The notes under the pieces: model-generated
The model's input: the letters and a program-made list of their open reading frames with translations, nothing else
Told to the model about the DNA's origin: nothing
The model's database searches: none
Part shown: positions 45,801 through 58,000 of the stretch, in pieces
Layout of the letters: each line of letters starts with the position of its first letter
Numbering within the stretch: the stretch's first letter is position 1
Program-made: the position numbers and the translations under genes
Assembly (NCBI RefSeq): GCF_024362695.1
Contig: NC_065406.1
Coordinates: 8,370,001-8,434,000 of the forward strand
DNA: 64,000 nt
Reading direction: 5' to 3'
Origin: Pectinophora gossypiella
Taxonomy: Eukaryota; Arthropoda; Insecta; Lepidoptera; Gelechiidae

Positions 45801-48744
45801 CATTCATAGATGTTCTCCATTTTCAGTAGTTATACTAATTAAAACACATAAAATCAGTGATATGAGACTCCCGATATTTCAACGCGAGTGTTATGATAAC
45901 GGGATGACTGATTTTAACGCGGTAAGAACCCGGTATTATGTGTTTTAATTATGATAATAACCGCGTAAGCATCTAACTAAGTAGGTATACTGTTGTACTT
46001 TTTGTGAAAGGCTTTGTAACTCAAACAATCCGCCCTGTGGACGTACGTCGTAAAGCTAAAGAGAAAAATAAAGTATATAAGACTATTTACAAATGCAATT
46101 TCATGATAAATCGGTGAACGTCAGTCGATAGTGAAGCGTTCCTGTCCACTTGTTATACATGATTGTGTTAAGGTGAGTGGGCGGAATTCTTCACTGCAAG
46201 ATCAATAGTACAAATTAATAAATATAGAGGTAAGAAGGTTCGAAAATCGAATAAGTGTATACGAACAATTAGAAAATTCAAGTCATGCATGGTGCTATGG
46301 TTCTGAAATATCGAGCGTTATACGGTTACAAACGTGTAAATTTTGAGCATCACAATCTCAGATCACAATAATAAGTGTCAAGAAGTGTTATGTTTACAAT
46401 AGGATACTTTAGAATGTTGAACATGACAAAACGATTGAATTAAAAGTTATTCCTGGGTCACAACAAAATTCTTTGTCAATTTTCAAATGCTGATTTATTA
46501 CCGTGCGATTTTAGTTTCGGAAAATTCAATTAACTGTATGAATACTGTTATATATTCTAAAATACTTTAACTACACAGTTACAGTTAACTATCTAACGGG
46601 AATTCCTCTTTCAATATATTATTATATACTTTTGTGAACATGTGCCTACTTAAAGCATATGCTTTGTAAATGAGTTTAGGCATATATATGTATTGTATGT
46701 ACGGCCATTATATGATAGTTGTTATTCTATAGCTACTAAAGCAATGCAGTACCTAGAAGAGTGCGCCTTTAAATAGTCATTATTATGAAGCAAAGCAATT
46801 AACTGGTAAACTAGATGAACGAGAATTACACCTGGGAATTGACGAATTTACAAACCTACGTCTACGATAGGTAAATATTTACACAATTTGTAAAATTAAC
46901 ATGTATATGGTTATTACTTAAAGTTAACTGTTGTGTGTCGTTGTACCTTTGTGAAATATTAGTGTTATTTGAACTGTCAACGCGATAATTGTAAAAATAA
47001 AAAAATAAATAAATAAATGGTTTAAAGGCGGCTGCGTTGATGTCTTTTTCTTAGCGTATTTGTTCGTGTATCGTAAAGTCTTGTTTCTGGAATTTTAAAG
47101 TTAATATTTTTTGAGCCTATCATTCTACTTTTATAAGAGAGATTATCTATTAGTTAAATTAAAATAAAGCATGTCTGCTCAAGGCTATGCTTACACAGCC
47201 ACGATTTAAATACTTTAGCCCTTGATTTTCGTGCCGTCGTTATTGCTTCATGGTGCTAACTCAACTAATAATTTAGTTTTTATTTTTTCATGGACGAAAG
47301 AAAAATGTGTCTTATTAGAAAATAAAAACTACGTTTCCACTAACTTTAAGTAAATGCACAAAAACAAAGAAAAGCTCTTTCAGAATAAAGCTTAATTTTC
47401 TATCAAATGGTACTCGTATGTCGGTGCCACTTTTAAGTTTAAAAAATATAATCACGAAGATTCTTATAATAAGATAGACAATTTAAAGTTATCATGGTGG
47501 GTTTCATTATTGCTTACAATGATATTGGCGACGTTTCTTACCTTGTAACTAGGATACGAATTACAACATAATAATAATAATTTACTTTGAGCGTCATTTA
47601 CAGATCCATCAACCATTAATCAAAAGTTATTATCAAGTTAATGGATAATGATGCATTGTTTAGTAATATATTTTGCTGTAGTAGTATACGTAGCAGGCTT
47701 GCTTGTTTGTATTCACGCCGTAATATTTTATAAACCGTTTCTCATACGACTTATATCAGTTAGATGATACTTCATACTCTATAAGAATATTAACACAACG
47801 GTGGATATTTATTGAACTTACTACCAGGCAGTGGCGACGCGACACACGCGCGGCACCTGTGCCGGCGGCTGTACCAACGTGCGGTCCTCACTGCGTTGAC
47901 GCGAGTGTCACTCGCACGCCCTGGCGCACCGTACATTACCTAGCTACATGTAAAGGCAAGGAGCGAGGACGGGTAGAAAGCGTTTATCGTTTACTCTCAA
48001 CTGGAAATACAGTTCACGGTAGTTACGTAGTCCCTCAGTCTTATATACCTCATTCTGATAGCCAGCACTTAAAATTAATCGAGAGAAATATTGAACGACA
48101 TCAGTAACGATCCGTGTTCACCGTGATCGAACCCTGTGAAAAAAATGACAATGGGTAATACTGTCAGATAGTGCTATTGAATTATCATATCATACGTGTA
48201 AGTAATAATGTAAACAAGACTTCCATCAGAAAGCCAATAAATTTAAAAACAACTTAAAGCACCCAATATATCCACCACTTATTGCGCTTCAAACCACTCA
48301 TTAATTTTCATAGAAATGTTTTTATTAACATTCTTCTATCCGTAGTCCGTATACCGTCACCGAATGCGATGACCATTCCTCTAGTGTACGAAAATGGTGT
48401 CTTATATTTCATCATAAATGGACTCGGCGCGGGCGGATCGAAACCGCCCGCTCGCGAGATCGCGAGGACGTGTTATTTAGGCGTTAACGGAAGTATAAAA
48501 TTGGTCCATGCGTCTTCGGGTGCGGGCCGCGTTAAAGGAAGGTCCGAGCATCGTCGTACCGGAACCGCGCGATGCGCCGACAGAAGTGGAAGCGGGCGCG
48601 TGGCGCGGGCGGGCGCGTGCGACCGTGCGCGTATAGGGGCGGGTGCGGCGGCGGCGGTGGGCCCGCCAGCGAGCCGCACGATGCCGACTCGGCGAGCGAG
48701 CGCGTCGAGCGCCGGCAGCGGGCGCTCGTCTCGCCTGCCTCACA
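42880..48744. other. Gene-poor spacer and seizure 3' UTR
   Basis: I see no credible gene. Contents: the upstream region of the zinc-protein gene, a tRNA-like SINE remnant (43195-43262), a GC-rich patch near 45600-45675, a short imperfect hairpin (45836-45951), a GC-rich stretch (47826-47945) and the likely seizure 3' UTR, with minus-strand AATAAA near 48319 and 47808. The rest is AT-rich with no long ORF. Confidence 0.55.
43195..43262 (-). repeat. tRNA-like SINE head or tRNA pseudogene
   Basis: On the minus strand: TTCTAGTGGTTAGAGCATTC (A-box-like), GATCTGGAGAGAGAGATTCG and GGTTCGATTCCCGGTAGATA (B box). The anticodon arm is not a convincing tRNA fold and the acceptor stem does not pair, so it is a derived fragment, not a functional tRNA. 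Confidence 0.6.
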
Positions 48745-51700
48745 CTACCTGTAGAAGGAGTGCGAGTGCGGCGGCGGCGGCAGCACAGGCGGCACGGGCG
48801 CGTGCGGCTCCGACGCCGACCTTTGCACGCCCGGTGTGCGCTCCGCCCGCCCGCCCCGCGCTCCGCGCTCGCCGGAACCGTTCCAGTTCCACTCCCATTG
48901 ACTCTGATTCTGTAGACGTTGAAGTTAAGAAGATATTATCTTTAATTTAAAATATTAAATTATGTTATAGAAACTTTTACATACATCGTTCGCTTGCGGC
49001 ACGGATAGAGACGTCCTCGGTAGGGGTTGGGAAGGTGTGTGCGTGGGATGAGCGGTGTGATGAGGCGCAGGCTCGCGTGCCTGTAGCAGCTGCAGGATAC
49101 GGCGCACGTCTGTCGTCAGCCCCGTCTCTAACACTGCAACTCGTCGACTCAGCTCGTCGAGTCGAGTCAGCAACGTGGCCATTGATACTGCCGTCGCCGC
49201 CGTACCCACGTTCTGGTACTGGGGCGATATGACGTCCTGTAACGAATACACCGACAGTTAGTTGATAGATATCGAAAAAACATTTGAAAAAGTACAGTGG
49301 CTCCTACATACTGGATGGTTACTTATACATATACATAGTTAGTAATTAATAATAATAATACATATTACTTAGTACGAACTGATGACGGTTAGGGGCTTAA
49401 TGAAATATTTAAAGATTGAGACGAGCTAGTGCTAAGAAGCACCTTACGGCTTGGATCGGAAAACCATGCTCATGTCATGGACGGTAAGCGATCCGATCGT
49501 CAAGAGCTAGAGTGCGTCGTTTACCTGCGCGTTAGTAGCGGTCTGGCGCTCGGAAGCGAAGACAAGCGCGGTGGGTCTAGCGGCGGCGGCGGCGGTGGCG
49601 GCGTGGTGCAGGTTGAGCGCGGAGTGCGGCGCGGAGCGGGAGGAAGGTGCGCGCGCGGCGGTGGGCGCGGCTGGCGTGAGGATGTCGTCGCAGGACACGT
49701 GCGTGGGCGCGGCGGGCGCGGCGTGCGGCGCGGGCGGGCTCGGGGACGCGTTGGTGTAGTACGAGCTGGGGTTGGTGCTGAGGCTGGACACGGGCATCGT
49801 GGCGCTGTGAGCCGGCGTGCTGACGGCCGCCTCCGCGCCGCCGCCGCCGCCCGTCAGCGGGGACGTGTCGTTCAGCGGACCCACAGACGACTGTCGCCGC
49901 ACCGCCCCTCTACTTCTGTACGTCTGCGGCGTCGATTGCGCTGAAATCCATTTCGATTTTAATTTTGTCGTTATTTTCCCTACGTTGCAGAATAATTGAT
50001 CCGGTAACTTTCGTTTCTCTCTGAGTTTATTTACAAGTATCGTATTTAAAAAGTTCTAATTGAAATTCATTTTTATCGATACCATAATGAAAACATGCAG
50101 TTATAAAAAGTAGAATGCATACTTACAGTACTTGTTGTGCAGCGGCTGGTGTGTTTTATGGTGGTAGAGGTCTGGGAAGCTCCGTTTAAGTTGCGCTAGC
50201 ATGCCTGCACACAAGGGCCGCGCTCAGAGCGGGCGGGCGGGGCGCGGGGAGCCGCGGGACGCATGCGCGGTCACACATATACACATTTTCCCATACAACT
50301 CGAACATTTCTATCTTATGCATAAAAGCAGTAGTAATCAGTGTGTGTGACACGTATCCGCCGCTCCCGAACGCCCTCGTCACCAAAGAAGTAGGTACAGA
50401 TAAATAATACGGAAAGATGAAGCCATAATACATGCTGCTTTAAACGAAATAAAGTCTCGCTTTAGTTATCTTGTGTTTACCTATACAACTTGACAGTTTA
50501 TCTTCTTTGTAAATATTTAAATCATCTTAATAATAACTTCAACGAAGAAGTTGGTGATTTGATTCAAATTGGTAAAACCAGATGGTGTCCTGAAACTGAT
50601 GACCTTTACAGGTGTAATGGTGTTTAAAATAAAGGAAAACATAAAATGAAACTAATATCAGTTTGTAGCTAGGAAAAATACTCTACTATGTGTCAAATTA
50701 CTCTCATATACACGGTGACCGAAATGGCCTTTCAAATATACAGTCGATGTATTTCTTCAAAATATTAAATAAATAATAAATATAAATCGGAATTGCATAT
50801 TATCCATTCATTTTCTAGTGAAACTACTCTATAAAAATTAAAACCATGACACTACATGTCGCCCCAACAATAATTTGTTAGAATCAATATTATTTCGTGT
50901 GTGGGATGCCTACAATTCGTAAGTTGTTCTTGATTAAACTCAGGATACCACGTATAAGTAGATAAAGGTACTTAAAGTTAAAAGTACAGTCGGCGACCCG
51001 CACTCGAATATTCATATCTGTAATTCAAGAATGATTGTAGGCGCTGTACTATATTTCTCTGTATTCTTCTTGTAGACCACTCAATAACTTGTAGACTTGA
51101 CTATGATACTGATAACAGCAAGTTAAGCAGCGAAGTTGTTACTGTATTTTGCTAAAATTGGTTGAAATGAGAAGAATACTTAGTTCCAGTCTTTTCGTCA
51201 AATCTCTTTTTAGGCATAGCGGACCGCCAAATGTGAGAATACACTTTTCTTCATTTGAGTATTCAAGTGAGTAGTTTTGCGCGTTCATTCTATTTTTTAC
51301 TTTTAAGGATATTTATTCGGAGCGCGTACAATCAACTTAAACACATACGGGCGACATTGTGTTCGAAATAGGAGAATATATATAAAGGGGGTTATAAATA
51401 CATTCCTGTTGTGGGGGGATGATGTAGTGGGTGGAGGCTCACCAGTGATGGAGTTGAGCGTGGTGGAGCGTTGCTTGCTGAAGTTGAAGTTGAGTGGAGT
51501 GACGTCCTGCCCTGCCTTGTCGGCGGAGAACTCCAGGATACCCCGACTAGCAGGCGACTCTGTCTCCTCGTCCGTGTCTTGCGAGTCCTGGCAGTTATAC
51601 TATAATTAAGTTTTATAATCTTTATTATTAATAACTCGCATTGGAGCAGCGTGGTGGAGTATGCTCCATACCCCCTCCGCTTGATTGAGGGGAGGCCTGT

Positions 51701-54700
51701 GCCCAGCAGTGGGACATATATAGGCTGTTTATGGTATGTATTAATAACGTTGCTACCGCTCGCTATTTAAAATTAATATCGACGCATGTTTGGAAAATGA
51801 ATAAGATAAAGTGATGGTAGTTTTTAAATTAATTATCTTGTTTTTTTGATAGATCATCACTCTCCTGCCCTTATCGCACTCTAGGTGCGGTCGGCACAAT
51901 ATGTATTCTTCTTTCATTCATTTCTGCAGTCATTTCCCACACATATCCTTTTTTACACAATCCATCTACACTTTCTTGGGTCGTCCTTTTTATATTCAAG
52001 CTTTTTTATCCGAGCTTTTCTATAGATATAAATATTTTATTTATTTTGAAAGCTATAAAAATCGGCCCTGAATGTTTTTTGCTTGCGATATTCGATGTAT
52101 GCACTCACAACAAGGGTCTGCAGTAGAAATGGAAAGAAAAATAAATACCTCCTACTAAATACTTTCTTTAGATAGCATGAAAGAATGAAATGATTCGTGA
52201 ACTACTACTAGACAGTAGTAGTCAGCTTACTCGGTAAGCATCACAGAAAAAATAGCCTTTCTTCTTGTTTGTAGAGTTGCACATGTGGGTGTACTTATTC
52301 GTTATCTGGAAATTGCATTAATATTTTTTAACAAATAGTAAGTACTCATACTTTTTCAGCGAAGGTCTCAGTATGAGGTTTGCGCGTGGTCCGCGCGTAC
52401 GCCTCTCGCAACAGACGCGCGTCGTTAGGGTTCTCATAGCGCATGCGTCGACGTGGTTCTATACCACCCAGCTCCTCCTGCAAGCATTATATTGTATGTA
52501 AATTACATATCTGTTTTTCTTATGATCAGTAAATAATTTTGATCGAGACAAAATTTGGGAGGTCTGTCGAGTTGACATCTTAGAATGCCGGTGTTAGGCT
52601 TTCGTTTGTGAAAGATTTTTCTTTTTTAAATTTAAATAAAGCATTAGAATTAAATATATGCTTTACAATCTAGCCTACAAGCTAATAGGCATTTTTTCTT
52701 AAACCTAAACTACTATAATAACAGGAGTAATTCTAATTCTAAGAGTTTGTGAAAGATGCGATTTTTTTGTTTTTTTCATTTATTATTTTTGCTTCAGCTA
52801 CGTTGATGCTATTTGTGGGGATCTGTAATTGGGTAATTGCTGACCTCCCGAATGTTAAGCAAATAAATACTAACATCCCGCATGTTGTAGGTGATCTCGA
52901 GGTTGTTGACGAAGGACTGCCGGAACTCGGGGTAGAAGTCGAGCACGTCGAGCAGGTCGTCGCGGTGCACCCTGTGTAGGTCGCAGTACGTGAGCGCGCG
53001 CACGCGGCAGTTGCTCCGACCCACCGTCGCGTGGATGCAAGGGTTCTCGCCGAATATGTCGTCCTTGCCTGATGTACGATAATAGAAAGGGATAGAGGGA
53101 AGTAAATTACGGACCTACATTAGTATTTCAAATTCCTATTCATAATTTCGCCGGCGTAAATATTAGTCCGCGATAGTCTTTCAGAGAATGCGTGACTTAC
53201 ATTTAGTGTCATGGATTCGAACCCAGTTCGGGATTTAAATCTAAACTACTGAAATCGACTTTATGAGTTTGAATTCATGTTTGGATCATAGGTAGAGATA
53301 ATTGAAATCATGTGATTTCCAGGATTTGTTGAAGAATGGCAATAGATTCGCCCTCTATTACATGGGACTTGAACATAGCTGATGTGGGGTGGGTGTATAG
53401 TATACACCTCTGGCTACCCCTTCGGGGATACGGGCGTGATGCTATATTATGTTGTTATGTACTTAAATTATTTCTTTAATGATAAAGTGTCAGTCAACCA
53501 CTTTAGAATATTACCTTTGTTACCAATAGTTTAGAAAAACAGCCAAAAATAGCTCCACTGAAATTACGTTTAGAATCACTATCATTTATTTCTCATTTAT
53601 CTGATACCAAATTCTATATTTATATAATTCTATATTTAAAAGGGAATACTTAGGTACTTATAACAAATTACAAGTGTACTTTAGTAGAGAATGACTTAAG
53701 AAAATTACACATTGAAGTTGTTTATTCGAGGATAAACTGTAATTAAAAGTCCGACATAATTACAGCTTTGTTAAATATTCAAATTAAACAGTTAACGCCG
53801 TTTTATAAAGTGATTACCTACAAATAAGGTTTATTTAATTTTACGTTACAATTCCGTAGTTTGAATGATAACTCAATGAGGGACTCTTCAGACTACGTTC
53901 CTCCTAAAATATATGCTTAAATGGTACACAGTTACCTTCTAATTTCATGGATAACAGCATCTTTTATCTTTGTTTTTGAGTATAAATGATGACCCTTGTT
54001 ACCAGGCACATATCTTCCACCCATTATTATTCTGATCAAAATAAAGAGAAGCAATACAGTTAGCGACATAATTCTATACTATATCTGATTCAAATATCAA
54101 GCAACAATTATGTTTATAGGAGTACGTACCCGGGCAATGAGGAAATAGGTAATTGGATAGTTTCCTAAGTCAAGATAAATTATGAAAATCTGATTACTAA
54201 ATGTAACAAAAAAGGTTTTCTTTTTCTATTTGACTTATTTATGTCTATATTATTTTAATAATAAAGAAATATATAATAAGTTCGACATTTTGTCACGTTT
54301 TTCGTCACAGGTTTCTTTTTCACACAAATTCCATGGTAATTTTGTGTTTTGACGTTTAGTAAAAAGTAACTGATTTCACTTGTTGGAAACTACCCTTTCA
54401 CGTTAAATCTGTACAACGCCATCTATATATTTTTTTGGGAACGTAGCCTGGAAAGTTCCCGATTAAAATCATAGAGTGGGCTCACCCAAAATTGCCATGA
54501 CAATGTCGTCCTTAAGTATCTCTATGGACCCTCGCGATATGAAGTAGAGAGATGTGAGCACATCCCCTCGATGAACCAGGGTCTCTCCGGGAGGCGCATG
54601 AGTCGTTTTAAATCGCAGTGACAGCGCCCTGTAGTAAAAAATAAATAAATGTAAGGAATGTAGTATTTACATGGTAGATAACAAAAGCTTTTTATCTTGG

Positions 54701-55014
54701 TCTAAATAGATGCAGCGACATTTCGAAAAAAAACAACTCTGTTCCCGCCCCAGAATGCTCTCGAGCTTTTATTGAGTTTTTATTAATCTCCATATTGTTT
54801 TTTTTATTTATGTTCAGTATACAAATCTATAGTTTTTGAATTATTGACGACTATTAGAATTTACAATATAAAATTTAATCACTTTCTTTATATCATCTAT
54901 ACTTATAATAAATCTGTAGAGAGGTCAATTCTGTACATTAAATATTTTTTCAAAATAACTATCAGGGGGTGATAAGTGGTCGATACTGATGCCAAAAATG
55001 CAATCAGTAAAATT

Positions 55015-55067
<53 letters not shown>

Positions 55068-58000
55068 ATGTTCCTTATAGAAACAAAACCTACTGGACGG
55101 ATTTTAATGAAACTTGGTACAATTATTCTTCACACTCCTGGACAGGTTATAGTATACTTTTCATCACGCTACAATCAATAGGAGCAGAGTAGTGAAGGGA
55201 AATTCTTTTGTATGAAAAATCTAAACCACTCAAGTTAGACGTTTGAAATTTGGCATGCAGGTACCTTAGATACCGTAGAGGTATACTAAGAAAGGAATTC
55301 CCGAAAATCCTACGGGAACGGGAATTAGCGGGAAAATCCTTTTGTATGAAAAATCTAAACCACTCAAGTTAGACGTTTGAAATTTGGCATGCAGGTACCT
55401 TAGATACCGTAGAGGTGTACTAAGAAAGGAATTCCCGAAATTCCCACGGGAACGGGAATTAGCGGGAAAATCCTTTTGTATGAAAAATCTAAACCACTCA
55501 AGTTAGACAATTGAAATTTGGCATGCAGGTACCTTAAGTACTGTAGAGGTGCACTAAGAAATGAATTCCCAAAATTCTCACGGGAACGGGAATTAGCGGG
55601 AAAATCCTTTTGTATGAAAAATCTAAACCACTCAAGTTAGACGTTTGAAATTTGGCATGCAGATACCTTAAGTACCGTAGAGGTGCACTAAGAAAGGAAT
55701 TCCCGAAATTCCCACGAGAACGGGAATTAGCGGGAAAATCCTTTTGTATGAAAAATCTAAACCACTCAAGTTAGACCTTTGAAATTTGTCATGCAGGTAC
55801 CTTAGGTACCGTGAAGGTGCACTAAGAAAGGAATTCCCGAAATTCCCACGGGAACGCGAATTAACGGGAAAATCCTTTTGTATGAAAAATCTAAACCACT
55901 CAAGTTAGACGTTTGAAATTTGGCATGCAGGTACTTTAGTAAACTTAAAGCTTAGTTGCAACAGGATATTACAAAATTCCCACGGGAACGGTAGTTAGCG
56001 GGAAAATCCTTTTGTATGAAAAATCAAAACCACTCAAGTTAGACAATTGACAACATTTCAAATTTTTAAGCCGTGGTTTTTTTGTGCTATTTCGAATGTA
56101 CTTGTTTAAATAGAAGACACGTATTTTTTCTTTTCAAGATTTTTCCACTAGAAGTTACAAAAAATATTTTTTGAAAATTGGATTCTGCCATTGATAGAAT
56201 GAAGGCAGTATACTGTAATGTACCTTTGCATGCGTATTTAAAACAAGTCGCAAACAAAGTGTCATGTTATGTATGACATTTACTTTTTTTATAATTTTTA
56301 TGTAAAGGTCTGAACTTATTATGCCTTCCTCTTCTGACCTCGTGGATTTTTCAATATATTTCTATTATTACTGAATTAAAAAATCTGAAAAAATATGTTT
56401 TGTGTAAATCATAGAAATATCTCGAAATGGTTTTCGATTTAAGGCACCTTAGTAAAAATGAAATGTTGTCAATTGAAATTTGGCATGCAAGTACCTTAAG
56501 TACCGTAGAGGTGCACTAAGAAAGGAATTCCCAAAATTCTCACGGGAACGGGAATTAGCGGGAAAATCCTTTTGTATGAAAAATCTAAACCACTCAAGTT
56601 AGACGTTTGAAATTTGGCATGCAGATACCTTAAGTACCGTAGTGGTGCACTAAGAAAGGAATTCCCGAAATTCCCACGAGAACGGGAATTAGCGGGAAAA
56701 TCCTTTTGTATGAAAAATCTAAACCACTCAAGTTAGACCTTTGAAATTTGTCATGCAGGTACCTTAGGTACCGTGGAGGTGCACTAAGAAAGGAATTCCC
56801 AAATTCCCACGGGAACGCGAATTAACGGGAAAATCCTTTTGTATGAAAAATCTAAACCACTCAAGTTAGACGTTTGAAATTTGGCATGCAGGTACTTTAG
56901 TAAACTTAAAGCTTAGTTGCAACTGGATATTACAAAATTCCCACGGGAACGGTAGTTAGCGGGAAAAAACATTTGTATGAAAAAATCAAATCTAAATAAA
57001 AGGAGAAACTGACTGACTCAGTGACTGACATATATCAACGCATAGCCTGAACGGCTAAACGTAGGCATTTGAAATTTGGAAGGGACATAGCTTAGGTACC
57101 GTAGAGGTGCACTAAGAAAGGAATTCCCAAAATTCTCACGGGAACGGGAATTAGCGGGAAAATCCTTTTGTATGAAAAATCTAAACCACTCAAGTTAGAC
57201 CTTTGAAATTTGTCATGCAGGTACCTTAGGTACCGTGGAGGTGCACTAAGAAAGGAATTCCCAAATTCCCACGGGAACGCGAATTAACGGGAAAATCCTT
57301 TTGTATGAAAAATCTAAACCACTCAAGTTAGACGTTTGAAATTTGGCATGCAGGTACTTTAGTAAACTTAAAGCTTAGTTGCAACAGGATATTACAAAAT
57401 TCCCACGGGAACGGTAGTTAGCGGGAAAAAACATTTGTATGAAAAAATCAAATCTAAATAAAAAAGAGAAACTGACTGACTCAGTGACTGACATATATCA
57501 ACGCATAGCCTGAACGGCTAAACGTAGGCATTTGAAATTTGGAAGGGACATAGCTTAGGTACCGTAGAGGTGCACTAAGAAAGGAATTCCCGGAATTCCC
57601 ACGGCAACGGAAATTAGCGGGAAAATCTTTTTGTATGAAAAATCTAAACCGCTTAAGTTAGACGCTTGAAATTTGGCATGCAGGTACCTTAGTTAACTTA
57701 AAGCTTAGTTGCAACAGGATATTGCAAAATTCCCACGGAAACGGGAGTTAGTGGGAAAAAACATTTGTATGAAAAAATCGAAACCGCGTAAGATAGATAT
57801 TTTCAATTCAATTCAATTAAATTATTTATTGCATTCCATGTAGTACAATAGGGTGTTACATAGGCATAGGAACTAAAACATGGACCCTATAGGGCACAGC
57901 AACGTTGAAGGGAAGAGAGGAAGTGTGTATTAAAATTAAAACTCAATGAACAATCAATTAAAAAAAAAACAATTCAATCAATTGATTCAATCTAGCACGC

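Noticed and set aside
48282..48950. 222-residue plus-strand ORF rich in Ala/Arg
   Set aside because: It is antisense to the last seizure exons. The GC-rich coding sequence there keeps several frames open; composition is arginine-rich shadow and no domain is visible.
49429..49944. 171-residue Gly/Arg-rich plus-strand ORF
   Set aside because: Shadow of seizure exon 49525-49940, whose minus-strand reading joins in phase with its neighbours.
55198..57790. Regular repeats suggestive of a CRISPR array
   Set aside because: The 134-bp units are contiguous with no unique spacers, lie in a eukaryotic intron and sit inside a Helitron-like element.
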